Below, in pieces: positions 27,212 through 35,220 of a DNA stretch of 43,692 nt. Positions within the stretch are counted from its first letter, which is position 1. Each line of letters begins with the position of its first letter. The notes below the pieces were generated by a model. The model searched no databases. It saw only the letters and a program-made list of their open reading frames with translations, and was not told the DNA's origin. The position numbers and the translations under genes are program-made. This DNA comes from an uncultured Geobacteraceae bacterium (GTDB lineage Bacteria; Desulfobacterota; Desulfuromonadia; Geobacterales; Pseudopelobacteraceae): the NCBI GenBank assembly GCA_903876875.1, contig CAIRBT010000111.1:1-43692 (forward strand). The letters are read 5' to 3'.

Positions 27212-27511
27212 TTACTTTACCTCAAACCGGGTAATGATGCCTTTTGCTATTGTGATGGTAACGGTTGAATTTATCGCAGTTTTTGCGATTTTTTGTAACA
27301 TCTTTTGCGTGGGCTCAAATGGAAATATGTTGGTGGTGTCATCGGCACGCATGAGTATGACCATGCCATATTTATAGCCCTTATAGGTGCCGGTAACGGT
27401 TTCGTCAACGGGTGCTGCCTGCAGGTCGCCTGGGGTTATGGCGAAGGCTCTGTGGGGGGTGCAAAACGTGAAGAAAAGGCAGCAACCTATCAGTATAAAC
27501 GTACTTCGCAT
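27212..27511 (-). CDS. Small exported protein of the pilus operon
   Basis: This 99-residue protein has a signal peptide of about 24 residues ending AFA and a mature part of ~75 residues rich in beta strands (GTYKGYKYGMVILM, TINSTVTITI). No known domain is recognised. It ends one base upstream of pilY1 on the same strand and follows the cytochrome-like gene after ~20 bp, so it is clearly part of the operon. It may be a periplasmic accessory to pilus assembly or to PilY1 folding; that is a guess from context. Confidence 0.7.
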   Translation of the reverse strand: MRSTFILIGCCLFFTFCTPHRAFAITPGDLQAAPVDETVTGTYKGYKYGMVILMRADDTTNIFPFEPTQKMLQKIAKTAINSTVTITIAKGIITRFEVK

Positions 27512-27531
27512 ATCTACTCCTTACCAGTTCG

Positions 27532-28275
27532 TTAATTCCCTTTGACTTCACCCTGTGATCCGGCGGTACAGTTCTGTTCTGCCTGTTCAAACTGAGCCAT
27601 GGCTTCCGTGCTATCTGTGGGAATCCTGGCTTTACTAAGCACCTCTCCCATGCACTCTTCATAGTTCCGTGGCGGGTTCATGACACTGGTCTGATTTTTT
27701 CCTGCACTTGACAGGGGATCCGTAGCAGCTGCCGTGGGATGTGAAGCGGAATTCTGCCCGTGTGCCTTGTGTGACGTATCCTTTTGCGGAGGCAGTGTCA
27801 GCATGTGAGCTTTCTTCTTTTGGGATGCTTTGGAAGTGGTGCCTTTGTCATCTGCCTGCTTCCCTTTCATATGTTCATAGGCACGCACGGGGTTATCAGT
27901 AAAAGACTGGGTGCCGTCGGCCGAACGCCAACTATAGAGATAGTCGGTTTTAAGCGGAGAATGTGCCGACGACGGTGTTGGTTGAATGCTGTTTTCAACG
28001 GCCGGGATAGCAGTGGCTGTTGGAAGTGGGGAGGGTGCCACGGGAGCATAATAGGCCGGAGGAGGTGTTGTACTCACCGGTTTTTTATCGAAAGAATAAC
28101 CGTTTTTTTTGAAATTACTGCCGAATTCTTTGAGTGTTGGCACCTTGTCATGGCACTTACTGCACGGGACCCCATACTGTTTAGCAAAAAAAATAGTGGC
28201 TTTGGCCGGGGAGTGCAACAGAAGATTGATAACGTATGTCAGCAAAAGAACATATTCTTTTTTTCCCAGATTCAT
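27532..28275 (-). CDS. Exported CxxCH cytochrome with DUF4124 domain
   Basis: This 247-residue protein starts with a signal peptide (1-27, ending AKA) followed at once by a single heme-binding motif, Cys38-x-x-Cys41-His42, in QYGVPCSKCHDKVPTL and then EFGSNFKKNGYSF. That segment is typical of a family of Geobacter-type monoheme proteins. A proline/alanine-rich linker leads to a short DUF4124-like segment (YSWRSADGTQSFTDNP, about 113-128). The lysine-rich middle and a C-terminal helical part with two Cys follow. It is the first gene of the pilus operon, directly behind a strong promoter. Its neighbours suggest a role beside PilY1 in pilus biogenesis or electron transfer; neither is shown by sequence alone. 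Confidence 0.75.
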   Translation of the reverse strand: MNLGKKEYVLLLTYVINLLLHSPAKATIFFAKQYGVPCSKCHDKVPTLKEFGSNFKKNGYSFDKKPVSTTPPPAYYAPVAPSPLPTATAIPAVENSIQPTPSSAHSPLKTDYLYSWRSADGTQSFTDNPVRAYEHMKGKQADDKGTTSKASQKKKAHMLTLPPQKDTSHKAHGQNSASHPTAAATDPLSSAGKNQTSVMNPPRNYEECMGEVLSKARIPTDSTEAMAQFEQAEQNCTAGSQGEVKGN

Positions 28276-28319
28276 CTGATTTCACACCTTTTGAGAGCTG
28301 ATCATGATTATAGTTTCTG

Positions 28320-28349
28320 ATAGTACCAAGAACGGAGTCAATAAGTCAA
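28320..28349 (-). promoter_or_regulatory. Sigma-70-type promoter for the pilus operon
   Basis: On the minus strand, TTGACT (28344-28349) and TACTAT (28320-28325) are separated by 18 bp, with the operon's first start codon ~45 bp further on. AAAGGTG precedes that ATG. No -24/-12 motif was seen here, so this operon appears to be sigma-70 dependent, unlike pilin promoters in several relatives. Confidence 0.55.
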
Positions 28350-28433
28350 CGTTTATAGCTAGTTAAATGTGATGTGATTTTAATCTGTTTTGGTGAAGAT
28401 CAGGAGGTGGGAAAGGCTGCCTGAAATATCACC

Positions 28434-28463
28434 TTAACATTTTACCGACTTTTGTGGTATAAC
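28434..28463 (+). promoter_or_regulatory. Sigma-70-type promoter for the fabI unit
   Basis: TTAACA (28434-28439) and TATAAC (28458-28463) with an 18-bp spacer, each five of six to consensus. It lies ~25 bp before the small membrane protein gene and is divergent from the pilus-operon promoter. Confidence 0.55.
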
Positions 28464-28488
28464 CGCTCAGTTCCGAATGGGAGTGGTT

Positions 28489-28785
28489 ATGGAAGTTTTT
28501 GGCGGATTTGTGGTAATGATGAGTATCATTAGCTTTTTTCTGGCAGTGGTCTGGCTGGTAATGCCGTTTGTGGCGTTCGCCATCATGAAAAAACAGCACC
28601 GGATGCTGGACTTGCTTGAAAATGTTGATAAGCGTCTGGCGGTTATTGAAGCATGCCTGGAGTCGGCTCAGACGGCCGGGTACTCGGGTAACCAGGGGGC
28701 AGAACATACTGAAGGGGCGGGCGAGCAGACGTGCGCTGAGTTGCCTGTCGGGCAGGGTGAAGGGGGGAGAGAACAATGTTGCTGA
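28489..28785 (+). CDS. Small membrane protein upstream of fabI
   Basis: This 98-residue protein has one long hydrophobic N-terminal region (about 4-36, one or two membrane helices), a basic turn (MKKQHRM), a short amphipathic coiled-coil helix (LDLLENVDKRLAVIEACLES) and a Gly/Glu/Gln-rich tail ending in two cysteines. No family is recognised. ATG 28489 has GGGAG upstream; an ATG at 28477 is less likely. It overlaps the fabI start by 10 bp, so the two are coupled. This may be a scaffold or regulator of membrane-associated fatty-acid synthesis, but only the genetic linkage supports that. Confidence 0.6.
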   Translation: MEVFGGFVVMMSIISFFLAVVWLVMPFVAFAIMKKQHRMLDLLENVDKRLAVIEACLESAQTAGYSGNQGAEHTEGAGEQTCAELPVGQGEGGREQCC

Positions 28786-29543
28786 GTGGTAAAAAAGTCG
28801 TTATCTTTGGTGTGGCAAACGAAAAAAGTATCGCCTGGGCAATTGCCCGCTTGTTCCATGAGCAGGGTGCCGAACTGGCAATTACCTATGCGGGGGAAGC
28901 CTTTGAAAAACGGGTGCGTCCCCTGGCAGAATCGATCAATGCCGTAGCAATCCTGCCGTGTAATGTCACCAGTGACGATGAGATAGAAGCGGTATTCCGG
29001 GAGCTTGGCTCACTCTGGGGTGGTGTGGATATCGTCATTCACGCGGTGGCCTTTGCCAACAAGGAGGAGCTGAAGGGGACGATCCTCAATACGACCCGGG
29101 ACGGCTTTGCCACGGCCATGGATATCAGCGTCTATTCGTTCCTGGCCATCATGAAGGCGGCCCATCCGCTGATGCAGGGGAGGGGCGGTTCGGCGGTGAC
29201 CCTCAGTTATTACGGAGCCATGAAGGTATTCCCCAGCTACAACGTCATGGGGGTTGCCAAGGCGGCTCTGGAGGCGTCGGTTCGATATCTGTCCGAGGCG
29301 GTTGGCCCCGACGGTATCAGGATAAATGCCATTTCCGCCGGTCCGATCCGTACCCTGGCGGCGGCGGGGGTCAACGGTTTCCACCATATCCTTAACCATG
29401 TGGAAGCAAAGGCTCCCCTCAGAAGAACTATTACCCAGGAAGATGTGGCCGGTGCTGCGCTCTATCTCTGCAGCGATATGGCTGCCGGTGTCAGTGGTGA
29501 AATTCATTATGTTGATGGCGGGTATAACGTCATTGGCTTGTAA
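28776..29543 (+). CDS. fabI: Enoyl-[acyl-carrier-protein] reductase [NADH]
   Basis: This 255-residue short-chain dehydrogenase family member catalyses the last reductive step of each fatty-acid elongation cycle. FabI-specific features are VVIFGVANEKSIAWAIA (divergent Gly-rich NAD site), SLSYYGAMKV-like segment TLSYYGAMKVFPSYNVMG, and the catalytic Tyr-x6-Lys in YNVMGVAK. AGPIRTLAA and DVAGAALYLCSD with GEIHYVDGGYNVIG complete the family pattern. Start ATG has a strong GGGGGGAG. It lies between the small membrane protein and hflX, in the same direction. Confidence 0.95.
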   Translation: MLLSGKKVVIFGVANEKSIAWAIARLFHEQGAELAITYAGEAFEKRVRPLAESINAVAILPCNVTSDDEIEAVFRELGSLWGGVDIVIHAVAFANKEELKGTILNTTRDGFATAMDISVYSFLAIMKAAHPLMQGRGGSAVTLSYYGAMKVFPSYNVMGVAKAALEASVRYLSEAVGPDGIRINAISAGPIRTLAAAGVNGFHHILNHVEAKAPLRRTITQEDVAGAALYLCSDMAAGVSGEIHYVDGGYNVIGL

Positions 29544-29568
29544 TCGTTACTAACCAGGGAGCATTCCT

Positions 29569-31239
29569 ATTAAAGAAGTATATGGTCACCTTGCAGGTTT
29601 AAAATCAAGCCAGATCCAGTCACTGGAACGCCTCTACCGGAGGCGGGTACCGGTTGACGAGTTTTGCAGTCACGAACTGGCGACCCGCCTTGTCGAGCTT
29701 TCCACCGATCTGCGTCGTCAGATTGCCATTTTGGTCAACCGTACCGGTAATGTTGAGTACGTTATTGTTGGTGACGAAAAAGGGGTGGTGATTCCCGAAC
29801 TGCGGGATTATCCCCTCGGTAAACGGGTCATGCGTGGCCTGCGGTTGATTCATACCCACCTGAAAAACGAACCGGTCTCGGAAGATGATTTGACGGACCT
29901 TTCTTTGCTCCGCTTTGACTTGTTGGCGGCTCTCCTCTTCACCCCCGGAAAAAATCAGCTCTTTGCCCAGTTGGCCTGGCTATCGTCCGATCAACGGGGG
30001 GGAACCACGGTTCTTGACCCGGTGAAGCCACTGGAGCGGATTGAGGTTGACTGTGTCCATGATATTGCCGAGCTTGAGGCCGATCTGGAGAAGGTTGCCC
30101 GCAGTGCGGCCAAGCCGGGAGATGCTCTGGAGCGGGCAATTCTCATTTCGGTGACCACCTCCGGCACCCGACAGGAGGCGGAAGATTCCATGTCCGAACT
30201 GCGTGAACTATCCCGCACCGCACAGGTGGAGGCACTGGATGAGTTCATTCAGCGGCCGAAAACCTTGAATCCCCGCTTTCTGATGGGGGAGGGGATGATG
30301 CGGGATGTGGTGATCAGGGCGATGCAGCGGGGAGCCAGTATGCTGATTTTTGATCAGGAGCTGACCCCGGCTCAGATTCGCTGTATTTCGGCCATGACCG
30401 AGCTGAAGGTCATCGACCGGAGCCAGTTGATACTTGATATCTTTGCCCGGCGGGCAAAAACCCTCGATGGTAAGGTGCAGGTGGAGCTAGCCCAGCTGAA
30501 ATATCTGCTCCCCCGCCTGACCGGTCGGGGAGTCCAGATGTCTCGTCTCATGGGGGGGATTGGTGGTCGGGGGCCGGGCGAAACCAAGCTGGAAACCGAT
30601 CGTCGTCGTATTCGTGACCGGATTGCCAGTCTGGAACGGGAACTGAAGGAGCTGTCACAGGGGCGGGATCAACGTCGTAAACAGCGGGTCAAGGCGGGGG
30701 TGCCGATCATTTCCATTGTGGGGTATACCAACGCCGGTAAATCGACCCTGTTGAATGCCCTGACCAAGAGTGAGGTGTTTACTGAAGACCTGCTCTTTGC
30801 CACCCTTGATACCTCAAGCCGTCGGCTCCGTTTTCCCCGGGAACGGGAGGTGATTATCACCGACACGGTTGGTTTTATCCGCTCCCTGCCGAAGTCTCTG
30901 CTGGGTGCCTTCAAGGCTACTCTGGAAGAGATGCGTGATGCCGATCTGCTGCTCCATGTGGTAGACGCATCCCATCCACGCTTTGAAGATCAGATCGGTC
31001 AGGTACGGGCAATTCTGGCTGAGCTGGAGCTGGGGGATAAGCATGAACTGCTGGTGTATAACAAGTCAGATCTGCTGACGGAGATGAAAAAGAAGGATAT
31101 GGTGGCTTTTTTGCGGGTACGGCAGGCGGCCCGGATGAGTAACAGCGTGACAGTCTCGGCTCGCGACCGCACAAGTTTACAGCCCTTAATGGAACAATTG
31201 CAACGTCAGTTCTGGCCCCGTGAGGTTACTGTCTCGTAA
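29569..31239 (+). CDS. hflX: GTPase HflX, apparent ATT start
   Basis: This ~556-residue GTPase binds the 50S subunit and splits or rescues stalled ribosomes. The G1 motif GYTNAGKST, G3 DTVGFI and G4 NKSD are present, together with the HflX N-terminal domain (LERLYRRRVP, GQxx-like GGRGPGETKLETDRRR). Homology to the N-terminus is clear from KEVYGHLAGLKSSQ onward, yet the frame has no ATG, GTG or TTG between the stop at 29551 and a TTG at 29731 deep in the domain. ATT at 29569 lies seven bases after AGGGAG, a textbook spacing, so I take it as the start. The rare start codon may limit synthesis as in infC. The N-terminal extension relative to short HflX proteins is usual in this group. Confidence 0.88.
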   Translation: MKEVYGHLAGLKSSQIQSLERLYRRRVPVDEFCSHELATRLVELSTDLRRQIAILVNRTGNVEYVIVGDEKGVVIPELRDYPLGKRVMRGLRLIHTHLKNEPVSEDDLTDLSLLRFDLLAALLFTPGKNQLFAQLAWLSSDQRGGTTVLDPVKPLERIEVDCVHDIAELEADLEKVARSAAKPGDALERAILISVTTSGTRQEAEDSMSELRELSRTAQVEALDEFIQRPKTLNPRFLMGEGMMRDVVIRAMQRGASMLIFDQELTPAQIRCISAMTELKVIDRSQLILDIFARRAKTLDGKVQVELAQLKYLLPRLTGRGVQMSRLMGGIGGRGPGETKLETDRRRIRDRIASLERELKELSQGRDQRRKQRVKAGVPIISIVGYTNAGKSTLLNALTKSEVFTEDLLFATLDTSSRRLRFPREREVIITDTVGFIRSLPKSLLGAFKATLEEMRDADLLLHVVDASHPRFEDQIGQVRAILAELELGDKHELLVYNKSDLLTEMKKKDMVAFLRVRQAARMSNSVTVSARDRTSLQPLMEQLQRQFWPREVTVS

Positions 31240-31248
31240 AACCCCGCC

Positions 31249-31908
31249 CTACTCAAACTGAGCCTTGAATTCTGCCATCATCTGCTTGAGTCCGGTCACC
31301 TCTTCACGGAGTGCCTCAACCTCTTCTTCCAGTTTGACAATTCGTTCGTTTTCAGCCATGACCCGGAGTCGGGCCCCTTCGGGGGCTGTCTCATGGGTCG
31401 GCACCGAGGTGTCAGGGATACCGGAGAACAACTGGGCATAGCGTCCCTCCTTCCTCCCCGGTTGGCGTGGCAGAAGAGTCAGCAGCGGCGTTTCCCGCTC
31501 CATCAGTTCACGTATGACCTCTTCGACGGCAGTGAGATCTCCGAACGGATGCATCCGTTCCCCCCTGGTGCGCAGTTCCCCCGTCGTCTGGGGACCCCGT
31601 ACCAGCAACTCGCAGAGAATGGCCTGTTCGGCCGGCATCAAGCCCAGCTTTTCCGCCATCAGATGGCGGTATTTGGCGACCCGTCCCCCATCGGCGGAGC
31701 GGACTACCAGCTGCTTGAAGAGCAGGGAGTCCAGTGCCCGTACCACATTCTCTTCCGTGAGAGCCATTAGTGGATCCCGGTTTGATTTCTGGTTGCAGGC
31801 GTTGGTCAGCGAGTTCAGGGAGAGGGGATAATACTCCGGGGTGGTCAACTCTTTTTCGATGAGGCTGCCGAGTACGCGAACTTCAATATCATCAAGTATA
31901 CTATCCAT
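31249..31908 (-). CDS. YceH family protein (DUF480)
   Basis: This 219-residue protein matches the YceH/DUF480 family: IEVRVLGSLIEKELTTPEYYPLSLN, then CNQKSNRDPLMALTEENV, and RGPQTTGELRTRGERMHPF with a C-terminal coiled coil (about 185-219). The fold is two winged helix domains; function is unclear and may be regulatory. I chose ATG 31908 (MDSILDD) because family homology begins there; an in-frame upstream extension has no support. It lies 20 bp downstream of the DUF2288 gene on the same strand, and is convergent with hflX. Confidence 0.88.
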   Translation of the reverse strand: MDSILDDIEVRVLGSLIEKELTTPEYYPLSLNSLTNACNQKSNRDPLMALTEENVVRALDSLLFKQLVVRSADGGRVAKYRHLMAEKLGLMPAEQAILCELLVRGPQTTGELRTRGERMHPFGDLTAVEEVIRELMERETPLLTLLPRQPGRKEGRYAQLFSGIPDTSVPTHETAPEGARLRVMAENERIVKLEEEVEALREEVTGLKQMMAEFKAQFE

Positions 31909-31928
31909 GGGGGCACCTGTCGGAAAAA

Positions 31929-32231
31929 TTAATGGAATGTAGGCATTTTTTCCTGAAACAGCACGTAGGGGCTGACGATCAGCATGGCAAATTTTTTCTC
32001 GCGCTCCTCTTCCCAACGGCGGATTTTAGAGTCGGAGGGTTTGCCAAGCATCCCCCTTTCAACCAGTTCCGTGATTGTTTTAATTTCATCAGCCGCCACC
32101 ATATGGGCGGTTTCTGCCAGATCAAGGGCATCGTCTACCAGAATCAAGCCTCCCCGATTCAGGTGGGCACGGAGACAGCTCCACTCCGCTTCATCAATGG
32201 TCAGGGCCAGCTCTTCCTTACTCGGCAACAT
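31929..32231 (-). CDS. DUF2288 family protein
   Basis: This 100-residue protein resembles DUF2288: an N-terminal DEAEWSCLRAHLNRGGLILVDDALDL, a middle helix with AADEIKTITELVERGML, and a C-terminal AMLIVSPYVLFQE. It appears soluble. Family function is unknown. It sits between the glycosyltransferase and yceH genes on the same strand with ~20-45 bp spacing, probably in one unit. Confidence 0.7.
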   Translation of the reverse strand: MLPSKEELALTIDEAEWSCLRAHLNRGGLILVDDALDLAETAHMVAADEIKTITELVERGMLGKPSDSKIRRWEEEREKKFAMLIVSPYVLFQEKMPTFH

Positions 32232-32274
32232 GGGGGCTCCTTACAGTTCAGTACATGGGTAAACCATAACTCTA

Positions 32275-33303
32275 TCATGCCACAACGACAAAGTCCATGC
32301 CCTCATGCCAGTTCTGTTGCAGTGCCAGTTGCCGGAACTGCTGACGAGCCCCCGGGACGCCGATGGCCACCAGCATTTTTCTCCCCGCAAGTTCTAACTC
32401 AGCAGGAGCACAGATCGGTGCCCCATGGAGAATTCTGCCCCGTTTGCGGGGATCAACGTCAAGCCAGGTGGTGACGGTAATGCCGACGGTGGCGAGAAGA
32501 CGTTGCCATGCCCGTGCTTCCTGTCCGGCACCGGCCATGACCACCTCGGAACAGTTGCTCAGGTAGCCCTGACGCAGATACTCAAGTTTACAGGCCCGAA
32601 AGGCTTCTCCGGCGTATTCGGCCATGGTTCTGGTGGCTCGTTCCGGATGGTCGCGCCAGAAGAGCAGCGTCTGGGTAAGTCGGGCAAAACGTACCCCGGC
32701 GGCTGCCAGGCGCAGCCACAGGTCGTAATCCTCTGGCCAACCGGCATCCCGATACCCCCCCGTCTGCTCAAGAAGGGAGCGCCGCATCATTACTCCCGGA
32801 TGGACGAAGGGGGACTCCACAAAGAGATCCCTACTGATCAGTCCATGGTCGGTCAAATCGTTCTGCCACGTTTCATAGGCAATCATCCCCTGTTTCAGGC
32901 CCGTGCGGGGAAAATGGCGAAAGTTGCAGGCGACCAGGCCGACGTCGGGGTGATGTTCCAGATAGGCGGCCTGAAGAGCCAGGCGCCGTGGGTGACAGAT
33001 GTCGTCACCGTCGAAGCGAGCCACCATCGCTGCCCGACAAACGGACAGTCCGGCATTGAGTGCCGCCACCAGACCGCCGCCGCTCCGTCGAACCACCTGT
33101 ACCCTGGCGTCCCGTGCCGCCGCAGCGGCAAGAATATCCGGTGTCCGGTCGGTGGAGCCGTCATCAACGACAACCAGTTCCCAATTGGTAAGGGTCTGGC
33201 GGTACAGTGAATCAAGTGCCGCCTGAAGATAGCATTCTTCATTGCGTACCGGCATGAGAATTGATATGAGGGGGAGGGACGCGGGGTGTTGATGTTGTTC
33301 CAT
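32275..33303 (-). CDS. Family 2 glycosyltransferase with extra C-terminal domain
   Basis: This 342-residue protein has a GT-A fold family 2 domain (about 10-235): ISILMPVRNEE, VVVDDGSTD (45-52), ARFDGDD (95-101, metal/nucleotide-sugar binding), and GWPEDYDLWLRL as the acceptor-side ED motif. A ~100-residue C-terminal part (about 245-342) follows with CSEVVMAGAGQEAR and LVAIGVPGAR, which looks like a Rossmann-type nucleotide-binding fold. No membrane helix is present, so it is likely cytoplasmic. Acceptor and donor are not deducible. It is divergent from the NUDIX gene and upstream of DUF2288. Confidence 0.88.
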   Translation of the reverse strand: MEQHQHPASLPLISILMPVRNEECYLQAALDSLYRQTLTNWELVVVDDGSTDRTPDILAAAAARDARVQVVRRSGGGLVAALNAGLSVCRAAMVARFDGDDICHPRRLALQAAYLEHHPDVGLVACNFRHFPRTGLKQGMIAYETWQNDLTDHGLISRDLFVESPFVHPGVMMRRSLLEQTGGYRDAGWPEDYDLWLRLAAAGVRFARLTQTLLFWRDHPERATRTMAEYAGEAFRACKLEYLRQGYLSNCSEVVMAGAGQEARAWQRLLATVGITVTTWLDVDPRKRGRILHGAPICAPAELELAGRKMLVAIGVPGARQQFRQLALQQNWHEGMDFVVVA

Positions 33304-33383
33304 GGGACACTTCCGGAAAAAATATCTTGACGGCGGCTAATGATACGGTAACTATACAGATAAATCTACCGGGGAATGACAAT

Positions 33384-34049
33384 ATGACGGATGAAACAGC
33401 GGAAAACCGATGGCCGTTTGACACACCTGTCGCCGGGTGTCATGACATCGGTGCCGGACAGATGCCTGATACAGGGGGAGAGAGAACCCGTGCCGCGGTC
33501 GCCATGATACTCCATCAGGAGGGGGCTGACGTGGAAGTGCTCTTTATTCAGCGTGCAGCCCATGAACTTGATCCTTGGTCAGGCCATATCGCCTTTCCGG
33601 GGGGGAAGCTTGAAGCGGGGGAGCGGGAATGTCAGGCGGCCTGCCGGGAAACCTGGGAGGAGATTGGTGTTGACCTGGCACAGGGGCGTTATCTGGGGCG
33701 TCTTGCAGATATTGTCGGTGCAAATTTGCCGGTACGGGTTTCCTGCTGTCTGTTTGCCGTCGATCGCCGCAAACTTTGGCCGGTGTTGAACGAAGAGGTC
33801 TGTGATCTATTCTGGGTTTCCCTTAACGATCTGCGGGATCCGGCTCGCCACCTGATGAGTCCGGTCAAATTTGGGCAGCGGGCCATGGAGGTCCCGGCAA
33901 TCCAGCTGCCGGTAGAGAATAAACCGGTGCTCTGGGGCATCACCTACCGGTTGATAATGCAGTTCCTCTCCCTGGTGGAGAGTGAAAATACCAGTGGCGG
34001 AAGCATCTGCCGACTACCCGGAGTGGTAGATATTACTGAAGGGGGATAG
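33384..34049 (+). CDS. NUDIX hydrolase, CoA pyrophosphatase-like
   Basis: This 221-residue protein contains an intact Nudix box at about 74-96 (GKLEAGE...REtwEEIGV) and the preceding SGHIAFPGG segment characteristic of the CoA-pyrophosphatase (NudL/YeaB) subgroup. These enzymes cleave CoA or acyl-CoA to phosphopantetheine and 3',5'-ADP. An extended C-terminal region ends WGITYRLIMQFLSL. I chose ATG 33384 because GGGGAATGACAAT precedes it; an in-frame TTG at 33327 is less likely. The tpx gene follows after 4 bp. Confidence 0.85.
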   Translation: MTDETAENRWPFDTPVAGCHDIGAGQMPDTGGERTRAAVAMILHQEGADVEVLFIQRAAHELDPWSGHIAFPGGKLEAGERECQAACRETWEEIGVDLAQGRYLGRLADIVGANLPVRVSCCLFAVDRRKLWPVLNEEVCDLFWVSLNDLRDPARHLMSPVKFGQRAMEVPAIQLPVENKPVLWGITYRLIMQFLSLVESENTSGGSICRLPGVVDITEGG

Positions 34050-34053
34050 CAAA

Positions 34054-34569
34054 ATGGATGAGAAAACAGGAATTATAACATTTAAAGGCAATCCTATGAC
34101 TCTGGTGGGAGCCGAACTCAAGGTTGGTGATACGGCACCTGATTTTGCTGTCGTTGATAACGGGCTTGCACCGGTGACGCTGGCCAGTCATACCGGAAAA
34201 ATCAGGATTATCAGTGCCGTACCGTCGCTGGATACGCCGATATGCGACACGGAAACTCGCAGATTCAATCAGGAAGCGGCAGCATTGCCGGGAGATGTTG
34301 TCATTCTTACGGTCAGTCTCGATCTCCCCTTTGCCCAGAAGAGATGGTGTGGTGCTGCCGGTATTGACAAAGTTGTCACCCTGTCAGACTATCGGGAACG
34401 TTCATTCGGTATCGGTTATGGTGTCCTGATTAAAGAACTGCTGCTGCTGACACGGGCGGTCTTTGTTGTGGATGCCAACGATATCATCCGTTACATCGAG
34501 ATTGTTCCTGAAGTTACCGGTGAGCCAGACTATGCTGCCGCTATTGCCGCTGCACAGGCTTTACTCTAA
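34054..34569 (+). CDS. tpx: Thiol peroxidase
   Basis: This 171-residue peroxiredoxin of the Tpx subfamily reduces hydroperoxides with thioredoxin. The peroxidatic Cys64 lies in SLDTPICDTETRRF and the resolving Cys99 in KRWCGAAG, with the Thr61 of the active-site PxxxT/SxxC-type motif. The N-terminal NPMTLVGAELKVGDTAPDF is diagnostic. It is 4 bp after the NUDIX gene and has GGGGGA before ATG. Oxidative defence in an anaerobe or microaerobe fits the organism type suggested. Confidence 0.95.
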   Translation: MDEKTGIITFKGNPMTLVGAELKVGDTAPDFAVVDNGLAPVTLASHTGKIRIISAVPSLDTPICDTETRRFNQEAAALPGDVVILTVSLDLPFAQKRWCGAAGIDKVVTLSDYRERSFGIGYGVLIKELLLLTRAVFVVDANDIIRYIEIVPEVTGEPDYAAAIAAAQALL

Positions 34570-34581
34570 AAACAGACATGG

Positions 34582-34603
34582 GGCGTTCCATTCAATGGAC
34601 GCC
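34582..34603 (+). terminator. Hairpin between tpx and hydrolase gene
   Basis: GGCGT(T)CCA pairs with TGGACGCC around a TTCAA loop, with one bulged T. The following TCGCATTTATTT is only weakly T-rich, so it could be a partial terminator or an mRNA processing hairpin. Confidence 0.4.
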
Positions 34604-34643
34604 TCGCATTTATTTACAGGTAAGCATATCAAGGAGCGATGTA

Positions 34644-35210
34644 ATGTCAGTGAAAGAAACCTATTTTCTCGATCGTAACAATGCGGTGCTGGTGGTAATT
34701 GATGTACAGGAAAAACTCTGTCTCGCCATGGACGAAACCGTACTGGCCCAGTTGGTGAAAAACTGCGGTATTCTGCTTGATGCGGCTGCCGAGTTGGCAC
34801 TTCCGGTGCTGATAACCGAGCAGTATGTGAGAGGGCTTGGGGCGACGGTGGTGGAACTACAGGAAAAAGGTGCAGCGGCACCACGTTTTGAAAAGATGGC
34901 TTTTAGTTGCTGTGGCAGCAGTGAATTTGTGGAGGCTCTGAAAGCCACCGGTCGCAGTCAGGTGATTATCACCGGCATGGAAACCCATGTTTGTGTTTTG
35001 CAGACGGTAATTGAGCTTCTTGACGCCGGTTTAACCGTTCATATTGTTGCCGACGCAGTCATGAGTCGCGCCAAGAAAAACTGGCATACGGCCCTGCAAA
35101 GTATGACCGCCGCCGGTGCTGTGCCGACCAGTACGGAATCGGTACTGTTTCAGTTTTTGAAAGTTGCCGGAAGCGATGAATTCAAAAAACTGTCGAAACT
35201 GGTACGTTAA
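34644..35210 (+). CDS. Isochorismatase-like cysteine hydrolase
   Basis: This 188-residue protein has the isochorismatase-superfamily fold and a plausible catalytic triad: Asp20 (VVIDVQEKL), Lys84 (RFEKMAFSC) and Cys117 (GMETHVCVLQT, with the preceding cis-peptide). It resembles the YcaC-type hydrolases; substrates range from nicotinamide to unknown amides. The ATG at 34644 has AAGGAG seven bases upstream. An in-frame upstream ATG at 34578 is rejected because it overlaps the intergenic hairpin. The gene ends 10 bp before the convergent HAD hydrolase. Confidence 0.85.
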   Translation: MSVKETYFLDRNNAVLVVIDVQEKLCLAMDETVLAQLVKNCGILLDAAAELALPVLITEQYVRGLGATVVELQEKGAAAPRFEKMAFSCCGSSEFVEALKATGRSQVIITGMETHVCVLQTVIELLDAGLTVHIVADAVMSRAKKNWHTALQSMTAAGAVPTSTESVLFQFLKVAGSDEFKKLSKLVR

Positions 35211-35220
35211 GTGGTGAGGA

